From Muscardinus avellanarius (taxonomy: Eukaryota; Chordata; Mammalia; Rodentia; Gliridae): a DNA stretch of 64,000 nucleotides. The position numbers and the translations under genes were made by a program. Each line of letters begins with the position of its first letter. The stretch's first letter is position 1. Below are positions 22,090 through 34,353 of this stretch, piece after piece. The notes below the pieces were generated by a model, which was given only the letters and a program-made list of their open reading frames with translations, was not told where the DNA came from and did not search any database. The stretch covers positions 36,610,331 through 36,674,330 of the forward strand of contig OY726563.1 in assembly GCA_963383645.1 (NCBI GenBank). Reading direction: 5' to 3'.

Positions 22090-22560
22090 GAAGCAATGAA
22101 AAAAGACCAAAAACTTTTATTTCATTATAATTTTGCATGGCAAAACTACATTAAGCAAAATCAAAATACAAATTTGAAAATATATTTGCAGTGTATATCA
22201 CATAAAAAGATTAATGACTTTAATATACAAAGAGATTCCAAAAATAAAGTATGAGATGCAAGCAACTTCTTGAAAGATAAATGGAGAAAAGATTTGACCT
22301 TAAACTCACAAAATAAATAAGAGATTTTAAAAATATGTAAATACATGCTATCATATAAAAATTGCTAATTCAAGTCATATTGAGATGCTACTTCTTATAC
22401 ACTAGTTGACAAAAATTCAAGAGTCTAACAACACACTCCACTGGCAAATATATAGGGAAAATCCTAATAACTCATCATTAATAGGGTTGTAAAATGATAT
22501 AATTCCTATGGAGGAGAATTTGACAAGATGATTTTGAAATGCACAACTAAATCTCAATAC
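22090..22560 (+). mobile_element. Ancient L1M ORF2 3' fragment
   Basis: The order follows the ORF2 C-terminal DNA of old L1s: AAAAGATTAATGACTTTAATATAC, TCATATTGAGATGCTACTTC and AGGGTTGTAAAATGATATAATTCC. Strongly decayed. Confidence 0.45.
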
Positions 22561-22594
22561 ACTGCAGGAAAAAAAGGGAGAAGAGAAGATATCT

Positions 22595-22690
22595 GAAAGA
22601 AAGTTTGCCAAGTGCTTTGTGCATGGATGTCACTATCACTATAAACTACATTATGATGTGAGACTACAATGCACCAATAAAAGTACAGAA
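22595..22690 (+). mobile_element. L1 3'-end fragment
   Basis: CCAAGTGCTTTGTGCATGG, TAAACTACATTATGATGTGAG and ACAATGCACCAATAAAAG match the 3' terminus of the L1 subfamily also seen at 34,595-34,841. Confidence 0.7.
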
Positions 22691-23774
22691 ATACTGCCAG
22701 AGATACTAAAAATATAATACTTATATGATATTATACTTATGAAGAAATGAATAATCTAACTGGAAAGTTAAATAATTGGGGATATATATTTTAAGAGATA
22801 TGTGGTTCCAAAGAAATAAATATTTCAAATTAGTGTCTTGCTTTCAGAAGAGGACAAAATTCATTGTAAACAAGCAATAAGCAACTGTTCAGGTGGGTAA
22901 CAGAATTAAGGAATACATGTGCCATATCTATGAGCCCAAAAGGATGACAAATATTGTTTCCAGTAAGGTTTTGCATTAGACATGGGAAACTTAAATGATG
23001 AGTATTTGTATAATAATGTAAATCTATATTTACCTTTCCAGGTAAAAGCCAGTTTCACCTAGTCACATAAAAATTGATAAAGAAATTATCTTTTAAAATA
23101 CCAACATACTATTTTGAAAGACTCCTACATTTATCAGACTCCTTCAATGTACTTGAATCAAGAATCTATTTTACTCTATAAACTCTAACAATAATAATGT
23201 TAACATACTAACTTCTAGAAAATTTCTATGATCAAAAGAAAATTTCTTTACATATATGAAGGGCCTTGGGAAATTTTCATTATTGGCTTCCTTTGTAAGA
23301 TCAGATCCACTGCTCTTTTGGAGACCCATATCTTTCCTAACAGAAGGCTTAAAGGTGACTGTACATTTTTCATACACTGCTCATAAACTGACTTGATTCA
23401 TGATGGTACTTTTTAATAACCTTTATCCTAGGAGGATGGCTCCATGGCCCCAGTGGAAACACTAGAGGCATCAAGATTTATTTCTAACAATAATAGCATG
23501 ACTGGAATTTTGTACTCAGGAATGCATCACACATAAAAGAAAAATGCTCTTTTTCTTTGAGGCTTCATTTTACCCTCATTGATCCCCTAGAAGAAACCAA
23601 TATTGTAATAATGTAAATAAGGCAAATTTAACATTTGTGGTTTCAAATAAGTGGGAACAAAGATAATCATTTTTAAAAGCATAGTCAGCTCTTTTTTCTA
23701 ACCTTAATTGAATTAAACACTGCTCCTTATAGAAACTTAGATTCCAGGAAGTATTTCTTGGGGCTAACATTAGT
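22691..23774. other. Unassigned AT-rich sequence
   Basis: Nothing recognisable; short frames only. Confidence 0.5.
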
Positions 23775-24170
23775 TTATTTTCTATTGCTGAACCAAAATA
23801 CATGAGAAATTGGGTTATGTCTAAAGGTTTATTTAAGCTCTCAGTTTCAAAGGCTATATGCCCAAGATTAGGTGGTCCCATGGGTTTAGCCTCCTGTGAG
23901 GGCCTTCTGGCTGCATCACAACATGTTAAATAGAATCATGGTGGGAACACATATAGAGAAAAAAAGAGCAGCCACTGGCAAGAGAAAACTAGAGAGATTC
24001 AAGACACAGACTTACGCTTTTTATAATAACTCATTCTGTGGTAACTAATCAGGGTCCTATAAAAACTACATTAATCCCTTCTGAGAACATGTCCCCAATG
24101 ATCTAACGACCTTCCACTAGGCACCACCTCTTGATGGTTTCACCACCTCTTAATATTACCATACTGAAGA
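23775..24170 (-). mobile_element. MaLR-type LTR, antisense
   Basis: TTTTCTATTGCTGAACCAAAATAC, GGTTTATTTAAGCTCTCAGTTTC, CTGGCTGCATCACAACATG, ATCATGGTGGGAACAC and the CACCACCTCTTAATATTACC region follow a reverse MaLR LTR. Related in layout to the copy at 13,617. Confidence 0.6.
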
Positions 24171-24785
24171 CCAAGCTTCTAGTACACAGACATACTAAAA
24201 TCGTTTGTAAATCACAAAAAGGCCCTAGAGTACTTTCAGAGATTCTATATATAAAAATCTCCTGTAAACCCAAAGGACACATCATTTATGCAAGATATGG
24301 AAACATTAGAGATGTTAGACAAAATAGTTAAAGTATATTTAAGTAAAAAAACCTACGTATTTTAAATAAATTATATAAAATTATAAAATTATTTCCTTAT
24401 ATAGTATTTTATTAGATTCTAATTATAAGAGAGATTTTAATATTAGAGAAAAGCCAACAAAAACTAACAACCTTAGCTTGGTCACTTAAACAAGAAATAG
24501 TAAAAGAAAAACAATCAATAGAAACAAAGAAATAAAAATTTGATGACAATATGCAGCAAAATATAATAGTAATTTTCTCCAAATAAAAAGGTTGGGGGGT
24601 TATTTTCTCTTCCTAATTTTCTATTGATCAGGCACTTCATCTCACTGTTGCAGAGAAAAAGAATCTAGATTCATTTAGATGTACTTGCACTTACAAATGA
24701 GCATACCTTTCCTCTCTCAGGCTGTTAGTATAGAGTAGTTTAAGTCTATCTAGTTAATAGTTGAGCTGGATGTAAATTTAATTAT
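24171..24785. other. Unassigned AT-rich sequence
   Basis: No gene or confident repeat seen. Confidence 0.5.
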
Positions 24786-24796
24786 TATAGTTATAT

Positions 24797-24858
24797 ATAG
24801 TGGGGATGGAACCCAGGGGCATTCTACCTCTGCACTACACCCTCAGCCCTATTTTTTT
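24797..24858 (-). mobile_element. B1-dID SINE, right part (split by L1)
   Basis: Antisense ID: GGGGATGGAACCCAGGGGC, then CTACACCCTCAGCCC and TATTTTTT, where the L1 enters. The SINE continues at 27,971. Its own target duplication TATAGTTATAT is at 24,786-24,796 and 28,117-28,127. Confidence 0.92.
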
Positions 24859-25275
24859 TCTTTTTTTTTATTGGTGCATTATATTCATACATTATACTGG
24901 GATAAAAAAAAATCTTGTGTAGACATACATGCAAACATCACCTAGTCAGTCCCCATTCAATACCCACCCCCTTCCCTCCCTAACCCTCCCTCCCATGCTT
25001 GGCTTAATGCTTGATATCGATACTTTTATCTAAATACATCTTGTGCCTCAAGGAGGTTTTTTTCTCACCTCCCCTCCCCTCAGTCAGATTGCCTTATTTG
25101 CTCCTCCATAGATTCTCCTTTTCACCTGGAGCTCTTCCTATGACCCATTTCACTTTAGCTTTCACTTATTAGTGAAAGCATCCGATTTCTTACTTTTTAC
25201 AACTGAATAATCTCACTTAGCATAATGTCCTCCAGTTCCATCCATTTCCCTGAAAATGCTGTAATTGTATTATTT

Positions 25276-25800
25276 TTATGGCTGCGTAAAACTCCACTGT
25301 GTACATATCCCATAGTTTTGTAATCCATTCATCTGTTGATAGACATCTTGTTGGTTCCATAGTTTGGCAACAGTGAATTGCTCAGCTATGTACATAGATA
25401 CACATGGATTAGTTTGATGGTTTGGTTTGCTTTCTTTTGGGTAGATACCCAACAGTGGTATTGCTGGGTCAAATGGTAGATTTGTTCCCAATCTTCTGAG
25501 CATCCTCCATGCTGTTTTCCAAAGTGTTTGCAATAGTTTGCAATCCCACCAACAATGTTTTAGAGTTCCCACTTCTCCACATCCTCGCCATTTGTTGTTG
25601 TTTGTGTTTTGAATGACTGCCATTCTAGTTGGAGTTAGGTGGAATCTCAGAGTAGTTTTGATTTGCATCTCTCTGATTGCCAATGATGTTGAGCATTTTT
25701 TCTTGCATTTATTGGTCATTTAAATTTCTTCTTTTGTGAAGTGTCTATTAAGTTCACTTGCCCATTTTTAATTAGAGTGTTTGTTTTTTTGGTGTTGAGT
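25276..25800 (-). pseudogene. L1 ORF2 C-terminal domain fragment
   Basis: A frame of 147 codons (25,276-25,719) reads the ORF2 C-terminal Cys-rich region: [57 protein letters not shown] and [11 protein letters not shown]. These are standard signatures of the L1 C-terminal RNA-binding segment. It is separated from the rest of ORF2 by the inversion, so it cannot yield an enzyme. Confidence 0.85.
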
Positions 25801-25808
25801 TTCTTAAG

Positions 25809-27970
25809 CACTCAGCGCTCATATAAGAAAGACAGAAAATCACCAAAGAAATAACTTAATGACACACCTCAAAGCCCTTGAAAAACAGGAATAATCTAAC
25901 CCCAAAGCCAGTACAAGACAGAAAATTGTTAAAAATCAGAGCAGAAATAAAAAAATAGAGAATAAAAAAAGATACGGAAAATCAACAAAACCAAAAGCTG
26001 GTTCCTCAATAAAATTAATAAGATAGATAAACCACTAGCCAATCTAACTAAAAAAAGAGAGAATCAACCCAAATTTTGAAGATAAAAGATTAAAAAGGAG
26101 ATATCACAATAGACAGTGCAGAAATTACTTTGAAAAACTATACTCCAACAAAATGGAAAATCTGGAGGAAATTGATAACTTCCTAGATAAATAAAACCTT
26201 CCTAAAAAAAGTTGAGAAGACATAGAAAACTTAAACCAACCAATAGCAATCAAAGAGATTGAAACAGCAATAAAAACCTTACCATCAAAGAAAAGCCCAG
26301 GACTGGATGGCTTCCCAAGTGAATTTTATAAAACCTTTACAGAAGAGCTAATCCCTATACTCCTCAATCTATTTCATGAAATAGAGAGAAATGGAACTCT
26401 CCCAAATACATTCTATGAAGCCAACATCACACTAATACAGAAAAACAAATAAAAAGAGTTCAAGCAAATAAAAATATAGGCCTTTTTCTATGATGAACTT
26501 AGATGCAAAACTGCTAAACAAAATACTAGCAACATGCATTCAAAATCACATCAAGAAAATCATACACCATGACCAGGTAGGCTTCATCCCAGGGATGCAA
26601 GGCTGGTTTAACATACAAAAATCAATCCATGTAATTCATCATATAAACAGAACCAAAGATAAAAATTACATGATCATTTCAATAGATGCTGAAAAAGCCT
26701 TTGATAAGATCCAACATCCATTCATGATAAAAATCACTGAAGAGAATCGGAATAGAAGGAACATAGCTCAACATAATAAAGGTAATCTACAATAAACCCA
26801 CAGCCAACATCATATTAAATGGGGGAAAACTTCAAGAATTCCCCCTAAAAACAGGAACAAGACAAGGATATCCATTATCACCACTTCTCTTCAATATAGT
26901 ACCCGAGACCCTAACCAGAGCAATAAGGCAAGTAAAGGAAATCAAAGGAGTAAAAATAGGAAAAGAAGAACTCAAACTCTCACTATTTGCAGATGACATG
27001 ATATTATACCTAGAAGATCCAACAAACTCTACCAAAAGACTTATAGAACTGATCAGCATATTCTATAACGTATCTTGATACAAAATCAATCTTAAAAAAT
27101 CAGAAGCCTTTTTTGTACACCAACCATAAATCCACTGAAAAAGAAATTCAGAAAACAATTACACTCGGGATTTCCCACAAAAAAATAAAATACTTAGGAA
27201 TTAACTTAACCAAGGAAGTAAAAGACCTCTACAAAGAAAATTATAAAACACTGAAAAAAGAAATCAAAGAAACTCTTAGAAGATAGAAAGATCTTCCATG
27301 TTCATGGACAGGCAGAATAAACTTCATCAAGATGGCCATACTTCAAAAAGTTATTTACAGATTCAATGCAATACCAATTAAATTACCAAGATCATTCCTC
27401 ACAGACATGGAAAAATCAGTCCTTAAATTTATTTGGAACAACAAAAAACCCACAATAGCCAAAGTAGTTCTCAGCAACAAAAACCATGCAGGAGGAATCA
27501 CAATACCTGACTTTACACTATGCTACAAAGCCACTGTAATAAAAACAGCATGGTACTGGCACAAAAACAGATACATAGACCAATGGAGCAGGTTAGAAGA
27601 CTCAGAAACGAAACCATACACTTACAGCCAAATGATATTTGACAAAGGAGCCAAAAACATACAATGGAAGAAAGACAGTCTGTTCAACAAATAGACTGGT
27701 TATCCATATGCAGAAAAATGGAATTAAATCCCACCTTCTCACCCTACACTAGAGTCAATTTAAAATGGATCAAAGACTTGGAAATTAGACCAGAGATCTT
27801 GAGGCTCCTTTGAAGAGGGCATAGGTCCAACACTACAACACACAGGCACAGATAATAACTTTCTCAACAAGACCTCAAAGGCACAAGAAACAAAAAGGTG
27901 AATCAATATGTGGGACTGCATGAAACTGAAGAGCTTTAGTTCAGCAAAGGAAACTGCCAAGATCCTCAAC
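25809..27970 (+). pseudogene. L1 ORF2 RT region, inverted part
   Basis: It contains [30 protein letters not shown] (26,500-26,590), [17 protein letters not shown] and the catalytic FADD codons intact at 26,986-26,997. Also present are [22 protein letters not shown] and the [14 protein letters not shown] block (27,332-27,694). Stops and frameshifts break it many times, and the endonuclease domain is missing. Confidence 0.85.
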
Positions 27971-28116
27971 CATATTTTTTAGTCTTTATTTTGAAACAGG
28001 GGTCTCACTGAGTTTCAAAGGGCCTCATTAAGTAGCTGAGGCTGTCCTCGAATTGTGATCCTCCTGTCTCAGCCTCCCAAATGCTGGGATTATAAGCGTG
28101 CACTACCACACCTGGC
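27971..28116 (-). mobile_element. B1-dID SINE, left part (split by L1)
   Basis: It resumes at CATATTTTTTAGTCTTTATTTTGAAACAGG (27,971-28,000) and continues through CTCAGCCTCCCAAATGCTGG to CACACCTGGC. Confidence 0.92.
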
Positions 28117-28127
28117 TATAGTTATAT

Positions 28128-28612
28128 TTAATGTACCACAGACTTCAGATTACTCCTGTGGTGTGATACTCTTACTTTTCGCTTATTTTGGGGGGTACTT
28201 AAATATGAGGAGGATTTGTCTGTGCTTGCCTGATTGACTCTCAGCTTTCAACTGGCTCTGTTTACCCGTCACATAGAGTTCTCTCTAAACACTCTTGTCC
28301 CTCCTCCAGAGCAAATATTTGCTATTGCTTGTTACTTTGCATGTGGCTCATCGTGTGTGGTGAGGAGGAAATTCTCAGACCTCCTCACATACCTTTAGTC
28401 TTTGACTATGTAAGCCTGGGACTTTCACAGCACTCCTCACCTTCATACTTCTAGAGCCATCAAATTATTTCTTGTATTGGAGGAAGATCATGGATGAGAT
28501 AATGTTTCTTCTACTCTCCTAGAAGTAGAACCTATTCATCTTCCTTTTACTAAAATTTCTTGGGAACCATTGTAAGAGGATTCCTTGCCCCTTCCCTTCA
28601 TGTTAGATTGTT
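28128..28612. other. Unassigned sequence
   Basis: Less AT-rich than its surroundings and possibly an undetermined LTR, but no diagnostic ends or coding frames were found. Confidence 0.35.
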
Positions 28613-28770
28613 GTTGGTTTTTTTATTTTTTTGTACCAAGGATTGAATTCAAGGGCATTCTACCTCTGAACTATAGCCTGCACTCTATCTTATGTTTTTA
28701 TTTTGAAACAGGGCCTAAGTTGCTGAGTCTGGCCCCAAACCTGAGATACTCCTATCTAGCCTTCCAAGTA
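28613..28770 (-). mobile_element. Diverged B1-dID-type SINE
   Basis: GTACCAAGGATTGAATTC, GCATTCTACCTCTGAACTATAG, GAAACAGGGCC and CTAGCCTTCCAAGTA. Confidence 0.75.
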
Positions 28771-29266
28771 TATAGTCTATTTATTATTAACTGCCACAAG
28801 ACCCATATTGTAGTTAAGATAGTTTTCCTGCTCCTAGCACAGTGGCAGTTCACTTTTGATTGTGAGTACCAAAAGGACCTTCCTACCTTTCTCCCAGAGA
28901 CAAATGGCTTTCCCTCAAAGCAATGAATCTTTGATTGGACCACAGGATGATTTTCTACCTTTTTCTCAGTGGTGGGTAGTAGCTTTTTTCTGCCTTCTTT
29001 CACAAGCAATGTATCTTTGTCTGGACTCTGAATAAAAGAGAATTCTGTACTAAAAGAGAGGTGTAGGAATTGGGTAGTGTATTTATAACTGTTTTCTGAT
29101 ATTTCCTGCCCCCACCCCAGTCTTTAACATGAATATTTAGCAGAGGCCCTTGGAAAAGACTTGGGAGAAACTGAGGCTCTGAGATATTCTTTACTCTCAT
29201 ATTAGTCCACAATTGGTTTTCAGGAATTTGTTAAAATTTTAACTTTATTCACACTTATTTTTGTTA
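28771..29266. other. Unassigned sequence
   Basis: Contains CTGGACTCTGAATAAAAGAG near 29,020, which could be the polyadenylation region of an unrecognised LTR. No coding region. Confidence 0.3.
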
Positions 29267-29350
29267 GTTTTTCAGTGCTGGTGATTGAACTTAGGGCCTC
29301 ATGAATGCTAGGCAAACACCCTACTACTGAGCTATACCCCAATCCTTCAC
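29267..29350 (-). mobile_element. ID-type SINE
   Basis: CAGTGCTGGTGATTGAAC, CATGAATGCTAGGCAAACAC and ACTGAGCTATACCCCAATCC is an antisense ID element without a 7SL part. Confidence 0.8.
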
Positions 29351-29491
29351 TTGCTTCTTCCTATGCTCTCCCAAAGTGAAATGGGTTGTGGGTACCTCTT
29401 TCCATGGTAGGGCTCATCATTATTTTGAATTCACTTTACATTATTGCCAAAATACCTTCAACTATGTTATAGGCTGAAGAGTTATGATTAT

Positions 29492-29697
29492 TATTTGTGG
29501 TACTGAGGATGAAACTCAGAGGCATTGTACTCCCGAGCTACATCCCAGCCTTATTTTTTAGTCTGTTTATTTTTGAAACAGGGTCTTACCGAGTTGTGAA
29601 GGCCATCATTAAGTAGCTGAGGCTGTCCACAAACCGTGATCCTCTGGTCTCAGCATCCTGAAAGCTGGGATTACAAGCGTGCGCCACCATGCCCAGC
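29492..29697 (-). mobile_element. B1-dID-type SINE
   Basis: Antisense ID GTACTGAGGATGAAACTCAG through GGTCTTACCGAGTTG to GCGCCACCATGCCCAGC. A loose TTATTATTT repeat flanks it. Confidence 0.88.
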
Positions 29698-30523
29698 AAG
29701 TTATTATTTTGCATATATATTATATTGTTATATTAGTGCATGCAACTATACATCATAGTGAGATTCAATGTGATAAAAACATACATGCATACAGCTTTTG
29801 ATGTATTTTCCTCCACATTCCAACCTGCTCCCTCCTCCTCACGACCCTTACATGTTTTAGAAATTGGTTGTATACTTTCACATCCACCATAGTATATTTT
29901 GAACTGTTTCCTTCATATATGGAAGTTAGATAAAATAGAAAATGTTAGAGACTTTAAATAATGTGGAGAGAGATCTCTAGAGTAGTTGAAGGGGATATGT
30001 AGTTTGATATGGGAGAGGAAGAGGCAGGACTGAAGGAGGAAATACTTTGCACATATCTTGTTATTTGTTCCATTATAGTTGCATACATACTCATTTGAGG
30101 CTTTCTTTGATCTTAACACACTCATGGCATCTTTAGAAGATGATATAAAATAATAAGACCCATCCCTAATATTCACTGTTTACTCTCAAATATTCCCCAA
30201 TAGCTTGTCAGGATAGTGAGTAATCATTGAACTTAAAACATGTAATTAAAATATCACTAAAACATCTATATGTCTTGGGAAGGGAAATATATTAGTAGAA
30301 ATTAGATTTTGTTCATCACACAGAAAATATAACTGAGTAAATAGTATTTAGGAGTATTACAATTTGTATATGATATGTCAGAAGAGGTTTCAGATACAAA
30401 GTCATCAAATAAAAATACCTTGGAAAGGTATTACTACACTAGTTGTCAAGATGAGAAAGGCACATTTAGGTCCCATTCCATAAGCTTCACAGCTTTCTAA
30501 AGCATAGACAAGAGAGAAGGAAC
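29698..30523. other. Mostly unassigned; possible antisense L1 3' end near 29,725-29,850
   Basis: ATTAGTGCATGCAACTATAC, AAACATACATGCATACAGC and CCTGCTCCCTCC recall the reversed L1 3' UTR but are strongly diverged. The rest is unassigned. Confidence 0.35.
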
Positions 30524-30654
30524 GAACTGGGCCCAGTAGCACATGCCTGTAATTCTAGTATGTGAGAGATTGAAACAGGAGCATCACAGGTCAAGGCCAG
30601 CCTCAGCAATTTAGTAAAACTCTCAGTAACCTAGTGACACTGTTTCAAAACAAA
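30524..30654 (+). mobile_element. Older B1-dID SINE, left part (split)
   Basis: Diverged head (GGGCCCAGTAGCACATGCC), CTTGGGAGGCTG-like core and GTTTCAAAACAAAAC linker. It is interrupted by another SINE and resumes at 30,885. Confidence 0.85.
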
Positions 30655-30669
30655 ACAAAAACATTTTTT

Positions 30670-30869
30670 TTGCAATACTTAGAACTCAGGGACATTCTAC
30701 CTCTGAGCTACACCCCCAACCCTATTTTATATTGTTTATTTTGAGAAAGGGTCTCACTGAGTTGCAAAGGACCTCACTAAGTAGTAGCTGAAGTTGTCCT
30801 CTAACCACAATCCTCCTCTCTCAGCCTCCCAAATGCTCGGATTACAAGCGTGCACCACCACTCCCTGTT
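30670..30869 (-). mobile_element. Younger B1-dID SINE inserted in the older one
   Basis: Antisense ID (ACTTAGAACTCAGGGACATTC) to the CACCACTCCCTG head. Target duplication ACAAAAACATTTTTT at 30,655-30,669 and 30,870-30,884, perfect. Confidence 0.93.
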
Positions 30870-30884
30870 ACAAAAACATTTTTT

Positions 30885-30945
30885 AAAGGGCTGGGGGTGT
30901 AGCTCAGAGGTAGACTGTCTCTGGATTCAATTCCCCATACCATAA
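30885..30945 (+). mobile_element. Older B1-dID SINE, ID-like right part (split)
   Basis: GGGCTGGGGGTGTAGCTCAG, then GGATTCAATTCCCCATACC. An AAGAGAGA[A/T]GGAA-type duplication lies before 30,524 and after 30,945. Confidence 0.88.
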
Positions 30946-31584
30946 AAAAGAGAGATGGAAGGAACCACATATACTTATTGATGTCTTGCCTCACAACATT
31001 CTTATAGCCAGAGTACAGTAAATCACACTCTTCTATTAAAACTGATGTCACCTCTAAACAGAATATACTGTGTTCTTAGCCCAAAAATGTGTAGGGTATA
31101 GATAGCCTTCTCACTCTAAACTACACAATATTCATTCTTTTTTACATCAATTTTCCTTACAAGGCAGACAATTCTACATATCCATTAAGTGTTGTCTATA
31201 AAACATCTCTAAGCACTGTAGCTATTTGTCTAATGTTGCAATGAAATCAGTAAGAGTCCCAAGGTGTTATTGGGCTATGATAGAATAATAATAAAAAAGC
31301 TTTAGATGATAGAAGTTTTGACAAATTATACCAAAACTGTCATTAAAAATACTAAAATAAAAACAATAAAATGGATAAAATATGAGCAAGCAAAAAGCCA
31401 AATAAGCAAATAAGAAACATCACCTGAGAAGCATAAAATTATTACTACAGTGTGCAGAAGTTACTGAGCCAAGATGAAGGGTAAAGTAGACCACAAAGAC
31501 ATATTCCTGAAGTGATTCTGCTTCAATGAGTATATTCTACATATATAGGTACCTGTAAACATTAGTACATGTGTATGAGAGAGT
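30946..31584. other. Unassigned sequence
   Basis: No gene or confident repeat. Confidence 0.5.
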
Positions 31585-31800
31585 GAAATGTTTATAATTG
31601 CAGAAAACTGGAAACAACCCTGTTGTCTAGCCACAGAAAATTGATAAACTCTGGTATAGTTAGATAATGAAATAAGGTACAGCAATTTAAATGTTCTAGC
31701 TATAGCTAAATCCACTGGTATACTGGATTAAAAACTGACTTTTTGAAATAAAAAAGGCTCTGATGCATACACATGTCCATTTTCATGATATAATGCTTGT
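31585..31800 (+). mobile_element. Ancient L1M ORF2 3' fragment
   Basis: TTTATAATTGCAGAAAACTGG, AAACAACCCTGTTGTC and ACTCTGGTATAGTTAGATAATG keep the order of the L1 ORF2 C-terminal DNA. Confidence 0.5.
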
Positions 31801-32011
31801 ATGCTGGCCAAATTCAAGCTATCAATGTAATGTTATTGAGTATGGGCATGGTAAGATCTGCTTAGAATCAGCTCTTGTAGGCTGGTATATACCAGCTCCA
31901 GCACACCATTGGCTAAATGTAATATAGATGAATTTGACAAACTTTAATGTTGAGCATAAAAGTCAAAGAAGAAAACATTGTAATTCTGTTTAGTATAAAA
32001 TTCAAAAAGAA

Positions 32012-32241
32012 AAGCTGGGCGTGATGATGCATGCTTGTAATCCCAGCATTTGGGAGGCTGAGACCAGAGGATCGCGGTTCACGGACAGCCTCAGCTACTT
32101 AGTGAGGCCCTCTGCAACTCAGTGAGACCCGGTTTCAAAATTAAAAATAAAAAATAGGGCAGGGGCTGTAGCTCAGAGGTCGAATGCCCCTGGGTTCCAT
32201 CCTCAGACCCGCAAAATAAATAAATAAATAAATAAATAAAT
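32012..32241 (+). mobile_element. B1-dID-type SINE, full length with (AAAT)n tail
   Basis: One of the best-preserved copies: CTGGGCGTGATGATGCATGC head, GGGCAGGGGCTGTAGCTCAG, GGTTCCATCCTCAGACCCG, then an AAAT tail. Target duplication AAAATTCA[A/G]AAAGAA at 31,997-32,011 and 32,242-32,256. Confidence 0.95.
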
Positions 32242-32256
32242 AAAATTCAGAAAGAA

Positions 32257-33009
32257 GAAAAACTAGAAGTTAAATTTATTTTCAAAAGGCAATCAACACA
32301 CAATAGATAACACTACAAATGTAAAGAATTCAAAAATACAAAAAGATATGATAATTTATCTCTGTGCATGTGTTGAGGTGGGCAGAGTGGATTACTGTCT
32401 GGAAGGAATACACAGGCAGCTTTTGGAAAGCTTCTATATTTTGAACTGGTGAGTATTTACACAGTGTTTCTTTTACAGCAAGTTGTTGGACAATATATTT
32501 AAGTTTTATGCAATTTTCTCTCCTTTATATTGCACAATATTTTTAAATGATGAAAGGGATTCTTTTGTCAAAGGGGTACTATAAAGTTTCAAAGAGCTTT
32601 TTAAAACACTACCAAGAGAGCAAGGAACTGACTCTCATAATTTAAGTCACTTAAGGGATTCTCTAAACTAAATTTACTCAATTCCCACAAGGTATATGAA
32701 AACTGCCAGTTTTAATGGTAAGTTTCTTATGAAACAAAAGAGAACAGAAAACAAAAGTCAAAACATCATATTTACAGTTAGACATTTAAACTTAGATATA
32801 TTTTTACTATATTTTTGTCACAACTACAGGGGAAAACACCTCTTGTATCATCCATTTAAAATACATTTTTATTCTTTCCATCTCTAAGAGGAAATTTATA
32901 TAGATAACAAAATGAATATAAACAATAAAAAATAATCTAATTTTTTAATTGAAATCTATCCTGTCAGAACATACCCATCACTATTTGTTATTACTCTAAG
33001 CATTGTGTG
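32257..33009. other. Unassigned AT-rich sequence
   Basis: Nothing recognisable. Confidence 0.5.
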
Positions 33010-33195
33010 TATGGGGGGAGTACTAAGGATTGAAACCAGGAGCTTTCTAACTCTAAGCTATACCCCTATTCCTATTTTTTTTTATTTTGAAACAGGGTTC
33101 TTACAAGTTGCCAAGGCTATCCTCAAACCTGTGATCCTTCTTTCTCAGTCTTCCAAATACTGGGCTTACAGGCAAACACCACCATACCCAGCTTG
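33010..33195 (-). mobile_element. Diverged B1-dID-type SINE
   Basis: GTACTAAGGATTGAAACCAGG, TTTTGAAACAGGGTTC, CTCAGTCTTCCAAATACTGG and CACCATACCCAGC. Confidence 0.85.
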
Positions 33196-33389
33196 TTTTA
33201 AGCTTTATAAGAAGAATTTTACTACCTCAATTTTTCTTGTGTTCTATTTAGTGTTTATCATTCCCAGTAGAGTAGATGTACCTTGAAGTCTGGGGTTTAC
33301 CCATCTTATTCATCATTGTATCTTTGGGGCTTAGAAAATTGGTAGCTCATACAAATATCAATAAAGGGGTATATAAGAATTTCATCCCT

Positions 33390-34338
33390 CAACTACTCAC
33401 AGAAAGACCAATCTTGATAATCACTCACAGCCAAGAATACCCCTATGGAAAGCAGGGAGCCCAGTTGAGATATCCCAACATGTTGGTGGAGCAATACAAA
33501 TACTGAAATAGGGTAAAAACAATTTCACTTTATCCATATCACCCCTCCTCTGAGGCAGCACATTTCAGTGTCAAGAGAAATCCCTTTGAAATACAATTTA
33601 TTCCATAGAAGAAAAAAAAAATCTAGTGAGTATCTAACTTCCCCAGCCATGCAGTATACTGCCTGAGAGGCCCAATCAAGCCTTACTTCATATAGATCAT
33701 TGAAAAGACTGGCATGGGTAAATAATCTGGGGGCAGAAAGAGGCAAAAAAAAGGGATGTGGACTCACAGAGCTGCAGTTTATACTAACTGCTCCACAAAC
33801 TCTACCAAGAGGCTTATCCACAAACTTCATAGGAAATATTACTCAGAGTCTCCATGACTAACTGAAACATACTTCTAATATTCTTTGCACCATAGGTGAT
33901 GCCCTGTATGTGCCACCATACATGGCACACACAACCCCTCTGTAGATCCTTCAAAAGCTCACATAGACAGCTCAAACTGGGAGAGGTTGAACATTTTAGG
34001 ACACCAAACCTGAAAAATAAATAGGCTCACAGCACCTGGTCCAACTTTGCAAGATGGAGAAAAGACATCTCTCCCCAAAGAGAACAATAGGAGTGGAGTT
34101 GCCACACCAAATCTGACTGAACCCCATATTCCCTAGTTGGGCTAATTGGTGTAGAACTTTCTTCCACAAAGCCAAATAGTAAAAAGTGGAAACTAATGTT
34201 TTTGTCATATGTAAAAAGCAGCAGTACAAGACTTCAAGAACATGAAAAATCAAGTAAATATACCATCACAGGAACACAATACTCTTCTAGTAACTGGCCA
34301 AAAGAAATGGTTATCTATGAATTGCCTGGTAAACAATT
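33390..34338 (+). mobile_element. Ancient L1M 5' UTR
   Basis: The right half reads CACAGGAACACAATACTCTTC, TAGTAACTGGCCAAAAGAAATGG and TATGAATTGCCTGGTAAACAATTC, the known end of old L1 5' UTRs just before ORF1. The left half is less certain. It continues across two younger insertions at 34,842. Confidence 0.6.
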
Positions 34339-34353
34339 CAAAACAAATTTTCT

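Larger units (their letters stand above)
24859..27970 (-). mobile_element. L1 insertion with twin-priming inversion
   Basis: The minus strand carries a normal L1 3' part from 25,808 down to a poly-T start at 24,859: ORF2 C-terminus, 3' UTR and poly-A. From 25,809 to 27,970 the same element continues inverted, on the plus strand. The inverted part spans the segment before the RT domain to a point about 100 bases short of where the 3' part starts. That is the arrangement expected when target-primed reverse transcription starts from both nicked ends. A TATTTTTT repeat is shared by both edges. Confidence 0.92.
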
